DNA of 48,794 nt. Origin: an uncultured Kiritimatiellota bacterium (GTDB taxonomy: Bacteria; Verrucomicrobiota; Kiritimatiellia; RFP12; UBA1067). The notes below the pieces were generated by a model. That model did not search any database. It was not told the DNA's origin and was given only the letters and a program-made list of their open reading frames with translations. Below, piece after piece: positions 12,681 to 20,276 of this stretch (the first letter of the stretch is position 1; every line of letters starts with the position of its first letter). The stretch covers positions 1 to 48,794 of the forward strand of contig CAKUGW010000005.1 of NCBI GenBank assembly GCA_934654805.1, read 5' to 3'. The position numbers and the translations under genes are program-made.

Positions 12681-12697
12681 AAGTGCCGCACATTATA
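12681..12697 (-). promoter_or_regulatory. Promoter of the antiporter gene (near-leaderless)
   Basis: On the minus strand TATAAT occupies 12697-12692 and the ATG is at 12680, 11 nt further on. A leader of about 4-5 nt is predicted. It is divergent from the YchJ-gene promoter at 12784. Confidence 0.6.
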
Positions 12698-12759
12698 CTC
12701 TAAATTTTGCATTTCGGTTCGATGACTGGGCAATGAGGCCAGCCTTGAGAGCGGGTGCA

Positions 12760-12789
12760 TTGCCTTTTCACCGCAGATTTTGGTAAAAT
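12760..12789 (+). promoter_or_regulatory. Promoter of the YchJ-family gene (near-leaderless)
   Basis: TTGCCT (12760-12765), an 18-nt spacer ending in TTTTGG, then TAAAAT (12784-12789). The ATG at 12802 is 12 nt after the -10 box, so the leader would be only about 6 nt and lacks a ribosome site. Confidence 0.6.
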
Positions 12790-12801
12790 ACGCAGTCAAT
12801 T

Positions 12802-13301
<500 letters not shown>

Positions 13302-13305
<4 letters not shown>

Positions 13306-13832
13306 GTGCCAACCCCGAGTTCGACCGCTGGTATGCGGCGAAGAGCGCGCGGTTCATCCTGGAGCCGTCGCACCGCCTGGAGACGTTCGGCAACACGCTC
13401 GTCAACTACCACCTCGTCTCGGAGCTCGCCGACTTCCCCGGCAAGATCCGCATCCGCGAGGGGCGGCTGGAGGCGCATCAGCCGCGCGTCATCCTGCCGC
13501 ATTTCCAGGAGGCCGAGTTCGAGGGCTTCGGCGAGGCGGCGCGGGAGTACTTCGACTTCCTCCGCAGCCACGAGGAGAACCTGCGGATCCTCCAGTACGG
13601 CTACCACCTGAAGTCCGACAACTTCTCCGAGCAGATCGTGACCGACCGGCTCTCGGCCGTCACGGCGCGCGTGAAGGAGTCGGTCCTCGCGTCGGGCGAC
13701 CAGTTCGCGGCGGTCATCCAGTGCGTGGACGAGCCGTGGGACGTCGCGCTTGTGGAGCTGTGGCTGCGCGAGGTCAACCGCAGCGCGAAGGGCAACATCG
13801 CCGATCTGCAGAAGAACGGAAAGCTGTTTTAG
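13302..13832 (+). CDS. Conserved-looking protein of unknown function
   Basis: I do not recognise this 176-residue protein. It has no signal peptide, membrane segment or cysteine motif. It is mixed alpha/beta with charged stretches such as GKIRIREGRLEAHQPRVILP and FEGFGEAAREYFDFLRSHEE. It ends with LRILQYGYHLKSDNFSEQI and an acidic/basic helix. A GTG start at 13302 is chosen because it overlaps the preceding stop by GTGA and has GGAAAGGG just upstream. An in-frame upstream ATG would overlap the SEC-C coding sequence. Coupling to the YchJ-type gene is the only clue to its role. Octamer repeats follow its stop. Confidence 0.7.
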
Positions 13833-13840
13833 GGAAATGA

Positions 13841-13880
13841 TCGAATAATCGAATAATCGAATGGTCGAATGATCGAATGG
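13841..13880 (+). repeat. TCGAATRR octamer array (five units), intergenic
   Basis: Five adjacent 8-nt units: TCGAATAA, TCGAATAA, TCGAATGG, TCGAATGA, TCGAATGG. The array begins 8 nt after the stop of the preceding gene. It belongs to the same unit family as the arrays in carB (5697-5728) and at 24022-24053. Confidence 0.88.
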
Positions 13881-13980
13881 TTTGGGGGTTTGGATGTTTG
13901 GACGTTTTGAGGGTTGGAAGTTGGGGCGTTTGTCGGCTGTCCATTGTCGGCTGTCCTGCTCCCCTGACCCCGTTTGGTCG
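13881..13980 (+). repeat. Intergenic repeat-derived sequence with doubled TGTCGGCTGTCC
   Basis: After the octamers comes a G/T-rich run built on TTTGGAYGTTT-like words. Then the 12-mer TGTCGGCTGTCC appears twice (13931-13942 and 13945-13956). No gene or RNA is visible here. It separates the YchJ operon from parA and looks like repeat debris rather than a promoter. Confidence 0.5.
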
Positions 13981-13999
13981 TTAAGAAGGTTTTGAAGAT

Positions 14000-14911
14000 A
14001 TGGAACGGCAGACAAAAGTCATTGCGATCGCAAACCAGAAAGGCGGCGTCGGCAAGACGACGACCGTCGTGAACCTCGCGGCGGCGCTCTCGGCCCGCAA
14101 GCGCGCGGTGCTGGTGATCGACCTCGACCCGCAGGCGCACGCGACGCTGGGCCTCGGCCTCGAGAAGCAGCCCGGCGTCTCGATGTATCCGGTGCTCACG
14201 GGCGCGAAGGACGTCGCGGACGTCATCCAGCCCACGAAGTGGAACAACCTGAACGTCATCCCGTCCGAAGTCGATCTCGCGGGCGCGGAAGTCGAGCTGG
14301 CGATGCGCGACGACCGGCTGGAGCTGATCCGCAAGGTTCTCGCGCCGGTGAGGGCGTCGGGCGCGTTCGACTACATCATCCTCGACTGCCCGCCGTCCCT
14401 CGGGCTCGTCATGACGTCCGCGCTCGCGGCGACGGACTCCGTCCTCATCCCGACGCAGGCGGAATACCTGGCGATGGACGGCCTCGCGCTCATCACGGGC
14501 TCGATCGAGAAGCTGCGCGCGGGGGTGAATCCCGCGCTGGAGCTCAACGGCATCGTCTTCACGATGGTCAACTCCGTCGCGCGGCTGACGACGGACGTGA
14601 TCGAGGAGGTGCGCGGCCACTTCGGCGAGAAGGTCTACGAGACGGTGATCCCGCGCAACGTGCGCGTCTCGGAGGCGCCGTCGATGGGCACGCCGGTCGT
14701 CTTCCTCGATGCGCGCTCGAAGGGCGCCGAGGCGTACAAGGCGTTCGCGTGGGAGTTCATGGCGAAGAACCCGACGCGCTTTGCCGCGCCGCCGCCCGCG
14801 CCCGTTCCGGCCGCGCCGACGGCGCCCGCCGCCGAACCTGCCGACGCGCCCGGCCCGGCGCCGGCATTCGGCGAAGCGGAAACGCCCGGGCCGGCAACGG
14901 AAGGCGCCTAA
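14000..14911 (+). CDS. ParA/Soj-type ATPase
   Basis: The 303-residue protein is a deviant-Walker P-loop ATPase: IAIANQKGGVGKTT carries the signature Lys14 and Walker A Lys19. It then shows VLVIDLDPQAHAT, YIILDCPPSLG and the late VIPRNVRVSEAPSMGTPV block typical of chromosomal Soj/ParA. Such proteins drive chromosome or cargo segregation by ATP-dependent DNA binding, usually with ParB. No parB or parS is adjacent, which is unusual for a chromosomal segregation locus, so another cargo is possible. The last ~45 residues form an Ala/Pro-rich tail absent from typical ParA. An SD-like AAGAAGG lies upstream of the ATG. The next gene starts 1 nt after its TAA. Confidence 0.9.
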   Translation: MERQTKVIAIANQKGGVGKTTTVVNLAAALSARKRAVLVIDLDPQAHATLGLGLEKQPGVSMYPVLTGAKDVADVIQPTKWNNLNVIPSEVDLAGAEVELAMRDDRLELIRKVLAPVRASGAFDYIILDCPPSLGLVMTSALAATDSVLIPTQAEYLAMDGLALITGSIEKLRAGVNPALELNGIVFTMVNSVARLTTDVIEEVRGHFGEKVYETVIPRNVRVSEAPSMGTPVVFLDARSKGAEAYKAFAWEFMAKNPTRFAAPPPAPVPAAPTAPAAEPADAPGPAPAFGEAETPGPATEGA

Positions 14912-16114
14912 GTGCCGAAGCGGACGTCGAGCCGGTTTCTCGTCCTTGCGCTGGGATTTTTCGCCCTTTACGCGCTGACGGCGCAGCGTGGCCTCGGCTG
15001 GGGCGATTCGGGCGAGTTCCACTACCGCATCCTCCGCTGCGCCGACGGCCTTCTGGGCGGTTGCGACTCCTTCGCGACGGCGCATCCGCTCTATGCGGCG
15101 ATCGCCCGTTCCCTTTGCTCGACGCCCTACCAGGTCACCTTGATCTCATCGCTCTTCGGGGCCTTTGCCGTGGCGGGCTTCTGGCTCTGCTCGCGCAACC
15201 TGGCCCTGGCGGTCGCGTTCGGGCTCTCCCATGCTCTCTGGTGGCTCTCGTGCGTGGCGGAGGTCTACACGATGTCGCTGACGTTCGTCGCCTTCGAGAC
15301 GCTGTTCCTGATGCGGTTTCTCGCGTCGCGCCGTCTTGGCTGGCTGGTCGCCCTCGCCGCGCTCAACGGCGTGCACGTTGAGCTGCACAACTTCGCGCTC
15401 CTTCCCCTGCCCGTCTATCTCCTTGCTGCTGCGGCGTCCCTGCGTGGCGCGGGGGCCGGACGCATCGCCGTGTCGTTCGGGCTCTCGGCGGCGGCCTGGG
15501 CGGCGGGCGCGTCGTTCTGGCTGTGGGCGCTTGCGACGAGAGGCCTTCGCGACGTGCTGGTCGGCAGCTACGGCGGGGAGGCCTTCGGGTTGCTGCCGTC
15601 CAACTGGACGGTCGCCGGCTTCAACCTGGCGCTCTCCGGCCTGAGCTTCGTCGCGCCCCTTGCGCTCGCGTGGCGGGCGGCGCGGGCGGGCGCGAGCCGT
15701 CCGTCGTCCCCGCGCCCTTCCGCGGCCGGCCCGGCCGACAGCTGCCTGAAGGCCCTCCTGGCAGTCCATGCGCTCTTCTTCGTCCGCTATTTCATCGTCA
15801 GCCAGTTCACGTTCGTCCTGCCGACGGCGTTCTTCGCCTACCTGCTCGTCGCGCGCGTCCGACTGGGCCGCGGGCGCGCTCTCGCCCTGGCGGCGATGCA
15901 GCTGCTCCTGCCGCTCGTCGCCTGGCAGCTTCTCGCGTCGCTGCCCGTGCCCGCGTGGCGTCCTCGGCACAAGTACCGCGACGAGGCCCGGTACTTCGCC
16001 TTGCCATGGAAGTGCGGCGACGACTCGGCCGACCGGTGCGCGGCCGAGGTCGAAGGCCCGTGGGACGGCTACCCGGACTGCGGCGGCAAGGCGCGGGCGA
16101 GGGCCTGTCCGTGA
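14912..16114 (+). CDS. DUF2723-like membrane glycosyltransferase (GT-C type)
   Basis: The 400-residue protein has about 8-10 hydrophobic helices. Its first loop reads LGWGDSGEFHYR followed by FATAHPLYAAIAR. This matches the W-G-DSGEF...HP-x-Y signature of DUF2723 proteins, where the Asp is thought to be the catalytic metal-site residue of GT-C mannosyl/glycosyltransferases. A second loop (SCVAEVYTMSLTF) also fits the family. It probably moves sugars from a lipid carrier to an envelope acceptor. The GTG start at 14912 follows the parA stop by one base-step, and no better ATG exists at the conserved N-terminus. A short hydrophilic C-terminus ends in a Cys-rich region. Confidence 0.72.
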   Translation: MPKRTSSRFLVLALGFFALYALTAQRGLGWGDSGEFHYRILRCADGLLGGCDSFATAHPLYAAIARSLCSTPYQVTLISSLFGAFAVAGFWLCSRNLALAVAFGLSHALWWLSCVAEVYTMSLTFVAFETLFLMRFLASRRLGWLVALAALNGVHVELHNFALLPLPVYLLAAAASLRGAGAGRIAVSFGLSAAAWAAGASFWLWALATRGLRDVLVGSYGGEAFGLLPSNWTVAGFNLALSGLSFVAPLALAWRAARAGASRPSSPRPSAAGPADSCLKALLAVHALFFVRYFIVSQFTFVLPTAFFAYLLVARVRLGRGRALALAAMQLLLPLVAWQLLASLPVPAWRPRHKYRDEARYFALPWKCGDDSADRCAAEVEGPWDGYPDCGGKARARACP

Positions 16115-16200
16115 AAGGCCCCGTCGGCGAGCGGGAAGGGCGAATGCGCCCGTGACGCGGGCGGGATCGGGAATCGGTGGCACGGTCGCGAGGGAATCTT

Positions 16201-16215
16201 GGTATAATGCGGGCA
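16201..16215 (+). promoter_or_regulatory. Promoter of the GT2 gene with leaderless mini-ORF
   Basis: TTGG precedes TATAAT (16203-16208); 6 nt later comes ATG at 16215. The spacing is identical to that of the MFS-gene promoter at 2624. Confidence 0.7.
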
Positions 16216-16250
16216 TGAGTCAGAGAACAGGAGATCATGGGCAAGCCTGA
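16215..16250 (+). CDS. Possible leaderless leader peptide (11 codons)
   Basis: ATG at 16215 lies exactly 6 nt after the -10 box and opens MSQRTGDHGQA before a TGA at 16248-16250. It overlaps the first 14 nt of the glycosyltransferase gene in another frame. The true gene start has GGAG only 3 nt before it, which is poor spacing, so re-initiation from this mini-ORF could help translation. It is short and could be fortuitous. Confidence 0.35.
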   Translation: MSQRTGDHGQA

Positions 16251-17052
16251 ACTTTCCGTCGTCATTCCGACGAAGAACGAGGAGGCGAACATCGCCGCCT
16301 GCATCCGCGCATTCGACGCGGTGCGCGCGCGGGTCGAGATCGTCGTCGTCGACAACGCCTCGACCGACCGCACGCGGGAGATCGCGTCCGCCCTCGGCGC
16401 GCGCGTCTTCACGCAGGGCCACGAACGCTGCGCCCAGCGCAATCGCGGCTGGCGCGAGGCGACGGGCGACGTCATCCTCTTCGTCGATGCGGACATGATC
16501 CTGCCCCGCGAGACAATCGCCGAAATCCTCGCCACCTGTTCCCGCCTCCCTGCCCCCATCTCCCTCTACATCCCCGAACATCGCGTGGGGCACGGCCTGC
16601 GCCTGCGTGCGCGCAACTTCGAGCGGTCGTTCTACGACGGCACGTGCATCGACGGTCTGCGCGTCATTCCGCGCGTCTGGCTGGAGAAGGTCGGCGGCTA
16701 CGACGAAAGCCTCGTCGCGTGCGAGGACTGGGACCTCGACCGGCGTCTCCTCGCGGCGGGGACGCCGACGGCCGTCACGAAAGGTCATCTGCTCCACAAC
16801 GAGACGAACCAGGGGCTTGCGCGGCTGCTGGCGAAAAAGGCCTACTACGCGAAGTCCGTGGACGCCTATCGCCGCAAGTGGCGGAACGACGCGATCTGCC
16901 GTCGGCAGTTCGGCCTCTCGTATCGCTTCTTCAGCGTGTTTGTCGAGCACGGGAAATGGAAGCGGCTGCTGCGCCATCCGATTCTCGCCGTCGTGATGTA
17001 CGCGGAACGGATTCTCGTCGGCGTCACCTATCTTCTTCATCGCAAGGCTTGA
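16237..17052 (+). CDS. Family 2 glycosyltransferase
   Basis: The 271-residue cytoplasmic-face enzyme has the GT-A start LSVVIPTKNEEANI, then VVVDNASTDRTREIA. The metal-binding VDADM (D84-x-D86) and a later acceptor-side ED (ACEDWDLDRRLL) follow. There are no clear membrane spans apart from a hydrophobic tail near PILAVVMYAERILVGVTYLL. Substrates are nucleotide sugars, and the acceptor is likely a lipid or envelope glycan. The DUF2723 gene just upstream supports an envelope-glycan setting. The start at 16237 is chosen because conserved sequence begins there with GGAG just ahead. Confidence 0.88.
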   Translation: MGKPELSVVIPTKNEEANIAACIRAFDAVRARVEIVVVDNASTDRTREIASALGARVFTQGHERCAQRNRGWREATGDVILFVDADMILPRETIAEILATCSRLPAPISLYIPEHRVGHGLRLRARNFERSFYDGTCIDGLRVIPRVWLEKVGGYDESLVACEDWDLDRRLLAAGTPTAVTKGHLLHNETNQGLARLLAKKAYYAKSVDAYRRKWRNDAICRRQFGLSYRFFSVFVEHGKWKRLLRHPILAVVMYAERILVGVTYLLHRKA

Positions 17053-17094
17053 TTGTCTTGGTCAAGCATTTCTCGCACCTTGGCTCGGCGTTTT

Positions 17095-17104
17095 TTGGTA
17101 TAAT
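17095..17104 (+). promoter_or_regulatory. Promoter of the coiled-coil exported protein gene
   Basis: TTTTTTGG then TATAAT (17099-17104). No convincing -35 box; the extended -10 may suffice. The ATG at 17131 has AAGG just before it, so a normal short leader is expected. Confidence 0.65.
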
Positions 17105-17130
17105 CAGCGTCCAAGGAAACAAGCGTAAGG

Positions 17131-17919
17131 ATGTCCACGGCAAAACCAGTATTTCTTCTGACGGCTGCGATGGCCATTTCGGCTCTCGCCGAGAAGCAGC
17201 CCTATTCGCGCTACCAGTCGATCGTCGACCGGCAGATGTTCGGGGCGCTGCCGGTCGGGTTTGACCCGACGAAGCTGCCGAGCGAGGTGACGAAGTCGTC
17301 CCAGAAGGAGCTGACGAAGGAGCAGGAGCAGCTGAAGAGCGCCATCCGCTTCTCCGTCATCAACCAGACGCCCGACGGGCAGGTCGCCGTCGGCTTCACG
17401 GACAGCTCGGACGGCAAGAACCCCCGCCACTACTACCTGAAGGTCGGCGAGTCGCGCGGCGGCTGGCTCGTGAAGGAGGCCGACCCCGAGACGGCGACGA
17501 TGACGATCGCGAAAGGCGAGATCGAGGTGACGCTCTCAATCGGCGGAGACTCGGCCAAGGATGCCGCCGCGACGGCGAAGGCGGGCGCGGCGAAGGCGAA
17601 TGACGGCATCAGCCTCCTGAACGCGCCGACGGCGCGGTCGCCGCTCTTGGGCGGGACGCTCCGCAGCCGCCGCCGTGCAAAGCTCGCCGCCGAACAGGCG
17701 CAGGAGGAGGCGCGGCTTCGCCAGCGCGAGGAGGAGCGCCAGGCGCGCGAAGCCGAGCGCGAGGAGCAGAAGCGTCAGTTTCAGGAGATGCGCGACGACC
17801 TCAAGGCGCAGCTTGAGTCCGTCCGTCAGGACATGATCGAGAAGGCCAAGGCCGAGAACGCAGCCGCCGCGAGGGGCGCACAGGAGCAGGTTGAACATGA
17901 GAACAACGACGCTGAATGA
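17131..17919 (+). CDS. Exported protein with C-terminal coiled coil, function unknown
   Basis: The 262-residue protein opens with a short hydrophobic signal (VFLLTAAMAISALA). A small globular part includes YQSIVDRQMFGALPVGFDP and IRFSVINQTPDGQVAVGF, then HYYLKVGESRGGWLVKEAD. The 'Y-x-x-I-x-x-R-x-x-F-G' piece recalls the N-terminal homology region of GspC/PilP-type secretion components. That link is weak inference. From about residue 178 to 255 it is a highly charged helix rich in Glu, Arg, Gln and Ala, almost certainly a coiled coil. The stop region overlaps the start of the acyltransferase gene by 23 nt, so they form an operon. I cannot assign a function. Confidence 0.7.
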   Translation: MSTAKPVFLLTAAMAISALAEKQPYSRYQSIVDRQMFGALPVGFDPTKLPSEVTKSSQKELTKEQEQLKSAIRFSVINQTPDGQVAVGFTDSSDGKNPRHYYLKVGESRGGWLVKEADPETATMTIAKGEIEVTLSIGGDSAKDAAATAKAGAAKANDGISLLNAPTARSPLLGGTLRSRRRAKLAAEQAQEEARLRQREEERQAREAEREEQKRQFQEMRDDLKAQLESVRQDMIEKAKAENAAAARGAQEQVEHENNDAE

Positions 17920-18742
17920 GTTCCAGGAATCCATCCGCACGACAGGCGGCTACCGGACGGCCCCCGACTGCCGCGCCGTCCGGCGCGCCAAGCCGTCCGC
18001 GTGGACGACCCTGCGCTACACGTGGGGCGTGACGCGCGTCTTCCCGTGCTGCGCCCTCGCCGAGCCGTTCGGCAAGCTGACGACGGACCGCTGGGCCGGC
18101 TTCTGCTTCTCGACCGTGACGACGGCCGAGCGTCTCGGCATGAACGTCCTGGTCGAGGGCTTCTCGGGCCGCATTGCGCACAAGGGGCCCGTCCTCTACG
18201 TCTGCAACCACCTGTCGATGACCGAGACGATCCTCCTGCCGCCGCTGCTGCTGGCGATCTCGCCGTTCAGCTACGTCGCGAAGGCGTCGCTCGCGCACCT
18301 GCCGTTCCTCGAGAAGGCGGCGGAGCACATGCGGATGGTGCCCATCAGCCGCGTCTCGCCGCGCGAAGACCTCGTGAACATCCTGCGCGTCGGCACGGAG
18401 CGCATCCAGGGCGGCGACAGCTTCCTCATCTTCCCGCAGGGGACGCGCTGCGAGGTCTTCAGCCGCAAGAAGTACTCGTCGATCGGCGCGAAGCTCGCCG
18501 AGCGCGCGGGCTGCCCGGTCGTGCCGATCGTCGTGGACACGCGCTGCCAGCCGACGCGCACGAGCGGCCTCCTGCGCAAGGTCTTCAAGGACTTCGGGCC
18601 CGTCGACACGGGCTACGACATCAAGGTCGCCTGCGGGCCGGTCATTCCGTGCGGACGCGCCCGCGAGATGCACGAGGCGTCCTTCGACTGGATGGCGACG
18701 AAGCTCGAGAGCTGGGGCCTTCCGACGGATCGCGAACGCTGA
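17897..18742 (+). CDS. PlsC-like 1-acyl-glycerol-phosphate acyltransferase, variant active site
   Basis: The 281-residue protein carries the lysophospholipid acyltransferase fold: VLYVCNHLSMTET (motif I), FLEKAAEHMRMVPISR (motif II region), FLIFPQGTR (motif III, F179) and CPVVPIVVD (motif IV). The family adds the second acyl chain to lysophosphatidate at the membrane. Motif I is normally H-x4-D; here it reads H105-LSMT-E110, so Glu replaces the catalytic-dyad Asp. Motif III has Gln for the usual Glu. These changes suggest an altered acyl transfer role or a divergent subfamily. The ATG at 17897 follows AGGAG (17881-17885) and overlaps the upstream gene. Confidence 0.82.
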   Translation: MRTTTLNEFQESIRTTGGYRTAPDCRAVRRAKPSAWTTLRYTWGVTRVFPCCALAEPFGKLTTDRWAGFCFSTVTTAERLGMNVLVEGFSGRIAHKGPVLYVCNHLSMTETILLPPLLLAISPFSYVAKASLAHLPFLEKAAEHMRMVPISRVSPREDLVNILRVGTERIQGGDSFLIFPQGTRCEVFSRKKYSSIGAKLAERAGCPVVPIVVDTRCQPTRTSGLLRKVFKDFGPVDTGYDIKVACGPVIPCGRAREMHEASFDWMATKLESWGLPTDRER

Positions 18743-18784
18743 GGCCAGACGGGTGGGCGAGACGCTACCCAATTCGCGGAGAAT

Positions 18785-18794
18785 TTGGTATACT
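18785..18794 (+). promoter_or_regulatory. Promoter of the M18 aminopeptidase gene (leaderless)
   Basis: TTTGG then TATACT (18789-18794). The ATG at 18803 lies 8 nt after the hexamer, so the transcript should start at or within a nucleotide or two of the start codon. Confidence 0.7.
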
Positions 18795-18802
18795 TACCGA
18801 CC

Positions 18803-20188
18803 ATGAAAATGTCGTATAGGCCGCTTGAAGACTACTGCGGCGAATATCTGCGCTACCTGGGCGTCGCGAAGACGGCGCGCCGGAGCTATGCCGAGAGCGT
18901 GCGCCTCCTGAAGGCGCGCGGCTTTCGCGAGATCGGTTCCTTCAAGTCCCTCAAGGCCGGCGACAAGGTGTATCGCGGCTATGAGGACCGCACGGTCATG
19001 GCGGCCGTCATCGGCAAGAGGAAGGTCGCGGCGGCGGGCCTCAAGGTCGTCGGCGGCCACACCGACGCGCCGCGCCTCGACCTCAAGCCGCGTCCGCTCT
19101 ACGAGAAGGGCGGCTGCGTCTACTTCGACTGCCACATCTACGGCGGCATCAAGAAGTACCAGTGGCTCACGCTGCCGCTCGCCCTCTACGGCCGCATCGT
19201 CCGCAAGGACGGCTCGTTCGTCGACGTCGCCGTCGGCGACAATCCGGGCGACCCCGTCTTCATGATCTCCGACATCCTGCCGCACCTCGGCAAGGACCAG
19301 GCGAAGAAGACGCGCGACGAGTTCTTCGAGGCCGAGGACCTCGACCCCGTGTGCTGGACGACGGGAGAGAAGGCAGAAGGGAAGAGGGAAGAAGGAAGAG
19401 GGAAAAAGGGACAGGAAGACGAGTCCAAGAAGCGCGATCTTCTCGTCAAGTACCTGAAGAAGACGTACCGGGTCGAAGAGGAAGACCTGCTCTCCGCCGA
19501 GCTGGAGATCGTCCCCGCCGGGCTGCCGCGCGAGGTCGGCTTCGACCGCGCGCTCATCACGGGCTACGGCCACGACGACCGCGTCTGCTCGTTCGCGGGG
19601 CTCCAGGCCCTGCTCGACGCGGCGGACGACGTGCCGGACGTGACGGCCTCGATCCTCATGTGCGACAAGGAGGAGATCGGCTCGATGGGCTCGACGGGCA
19701 TGCAGAGCTCGTTCTTCGAGAACACGGTCGCCGAACTGATCGAGCGGCAGGAGAAGGACGCGCGCGACATCCTCGTGCGGCGCGCGCTCGAGATGTCGAC
19801 GATGCTGTCGGCGGACGTCACGGCGGCGGCCGACCCGCACTTCCCCGACGTCGACTCGACCGGCAACGAGGCGCGCCTCCACAAGGGCGTCGCGGCGTCG
19901 AAGTACACGGGCGGCACCTCGAAGGGCGGCGCGAGCGACTGCGGGCCGGAATTCATCGCGAAGATCCGCGACATCATGGACAGGGGCGACGTCCAGTGGC
20001 AGATGGCGGAGCTCGGCAAGATGGAGAAGGGCGGCGGCGGCACGATCTCGCAGTACATGGCGCGCTTCGGCATGAAGGTGCTCGACATGGGCACGCCCAT
20101 GTGGAACATGCACGCGCCGTGGGAGATCGTCTCGAAGAACGACTGCTACCAGACCTATCGGGCGTATAGCGCGTATCTGAGGAGTTGA
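18803..20188 (+). CDS. M18 family aminopeptidase
   Basis: The 461-residue zinc aminopeptidase removes N-terminal acidic or neutral residues from peptides in the cytoplasm. Metal ligands are visible in GGHTDAPRLDLKP (His), GYGHDDRVCSFAGL (Asp), DKEEIGSMGSTG (Glu pair) and the final MHAPWEIVSKNDCYQ (His). Residues about 190-213 (EKAEGKREEGRGKKGQEDES) are a charged insertion encoded by GGAARAR heptamers that match those in carB. They lie in a loop between conserved blocks, so the fold should survive. The ATG at 18803 is preferred over an in-frame TTG at 18785 because that TTG lies within the promoter. Confidence 0.93.
   Translation: MKMSYRPLEDYCGEYLRYLGVAKTARRSYAESVRLLKARGFREIGSFKSLKAGDKVYRGYEDRTVMAAVIGKRKVAAAGLKVVGGHTDAPRLDLKPRPLYEKGGCVYFDCHIYGGIKKYQWLTLPLALYGRIVRKDGSFVDVAVGDNPGDPVFMISDILPHLGKDQAKKTRDEFFEAEDLDPVCWTTGEKAEGKREEGRGKKGQEDESKKRDLLVKYLKKTYRVEEEDLLSAELEIVPAGLPREVGFDRALITGYGHDDRVCSFAGLQALLDAADDVPDVTASILMCDKEEIGSMGSTGMQSSFFENTVAELIERQEKDARDILVRRALEMSTMLSADVTAAADPHFPDVDSTGNEARLHKGVAASKYTGGTSKGGASDCGPEFIAKIRDIMDRGDVQWQMAELGKMEKGGGGTISQYMARFGMKVLDMGTPMWNMHAPWEIVSKNDCYQTYRAYSAYLRS
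19380..19407 (+). repeat. GGAARAR heptamer array inside the M18 gene (four units)
   Basis: The units GGAAGAG, GGAAGAA, GGAAGAG and GGAAAAA stand head to tail. Over 29 nt the sequence is identical to carB 5352-5380, although the genes are unrelated. It encodes the KREEGRGKKG loop. Confidence 0.88.
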
Positions 20189-20225
20189 AAGGTGGAAGAG
20201 TGAAAGGTGGAAAGGTGGAAAGGTG
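20184..20225 (+). repeat. GGTGGAAA octamer array after the M18 stop
   Basis: Three to four copies of an 8-nt GGTGGAAA/GGTGGAAG unit overlap and follow the M18 stop codon (20186-20188). It is the third repeat family in the window and fills most of the gap before the DUF1080 operon. Confidence 0.8.
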
Positions 20226-20276
20226 CGAGAGGCTCTGTCTGACAATTTGCAAACCCCAAACAAAGGAAAACGAAAA

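Noticed and set aside
13838..13980. CRISPR array
   Set aside because: The units are 8 nt and contiguous, with no spacers and no cas genes.
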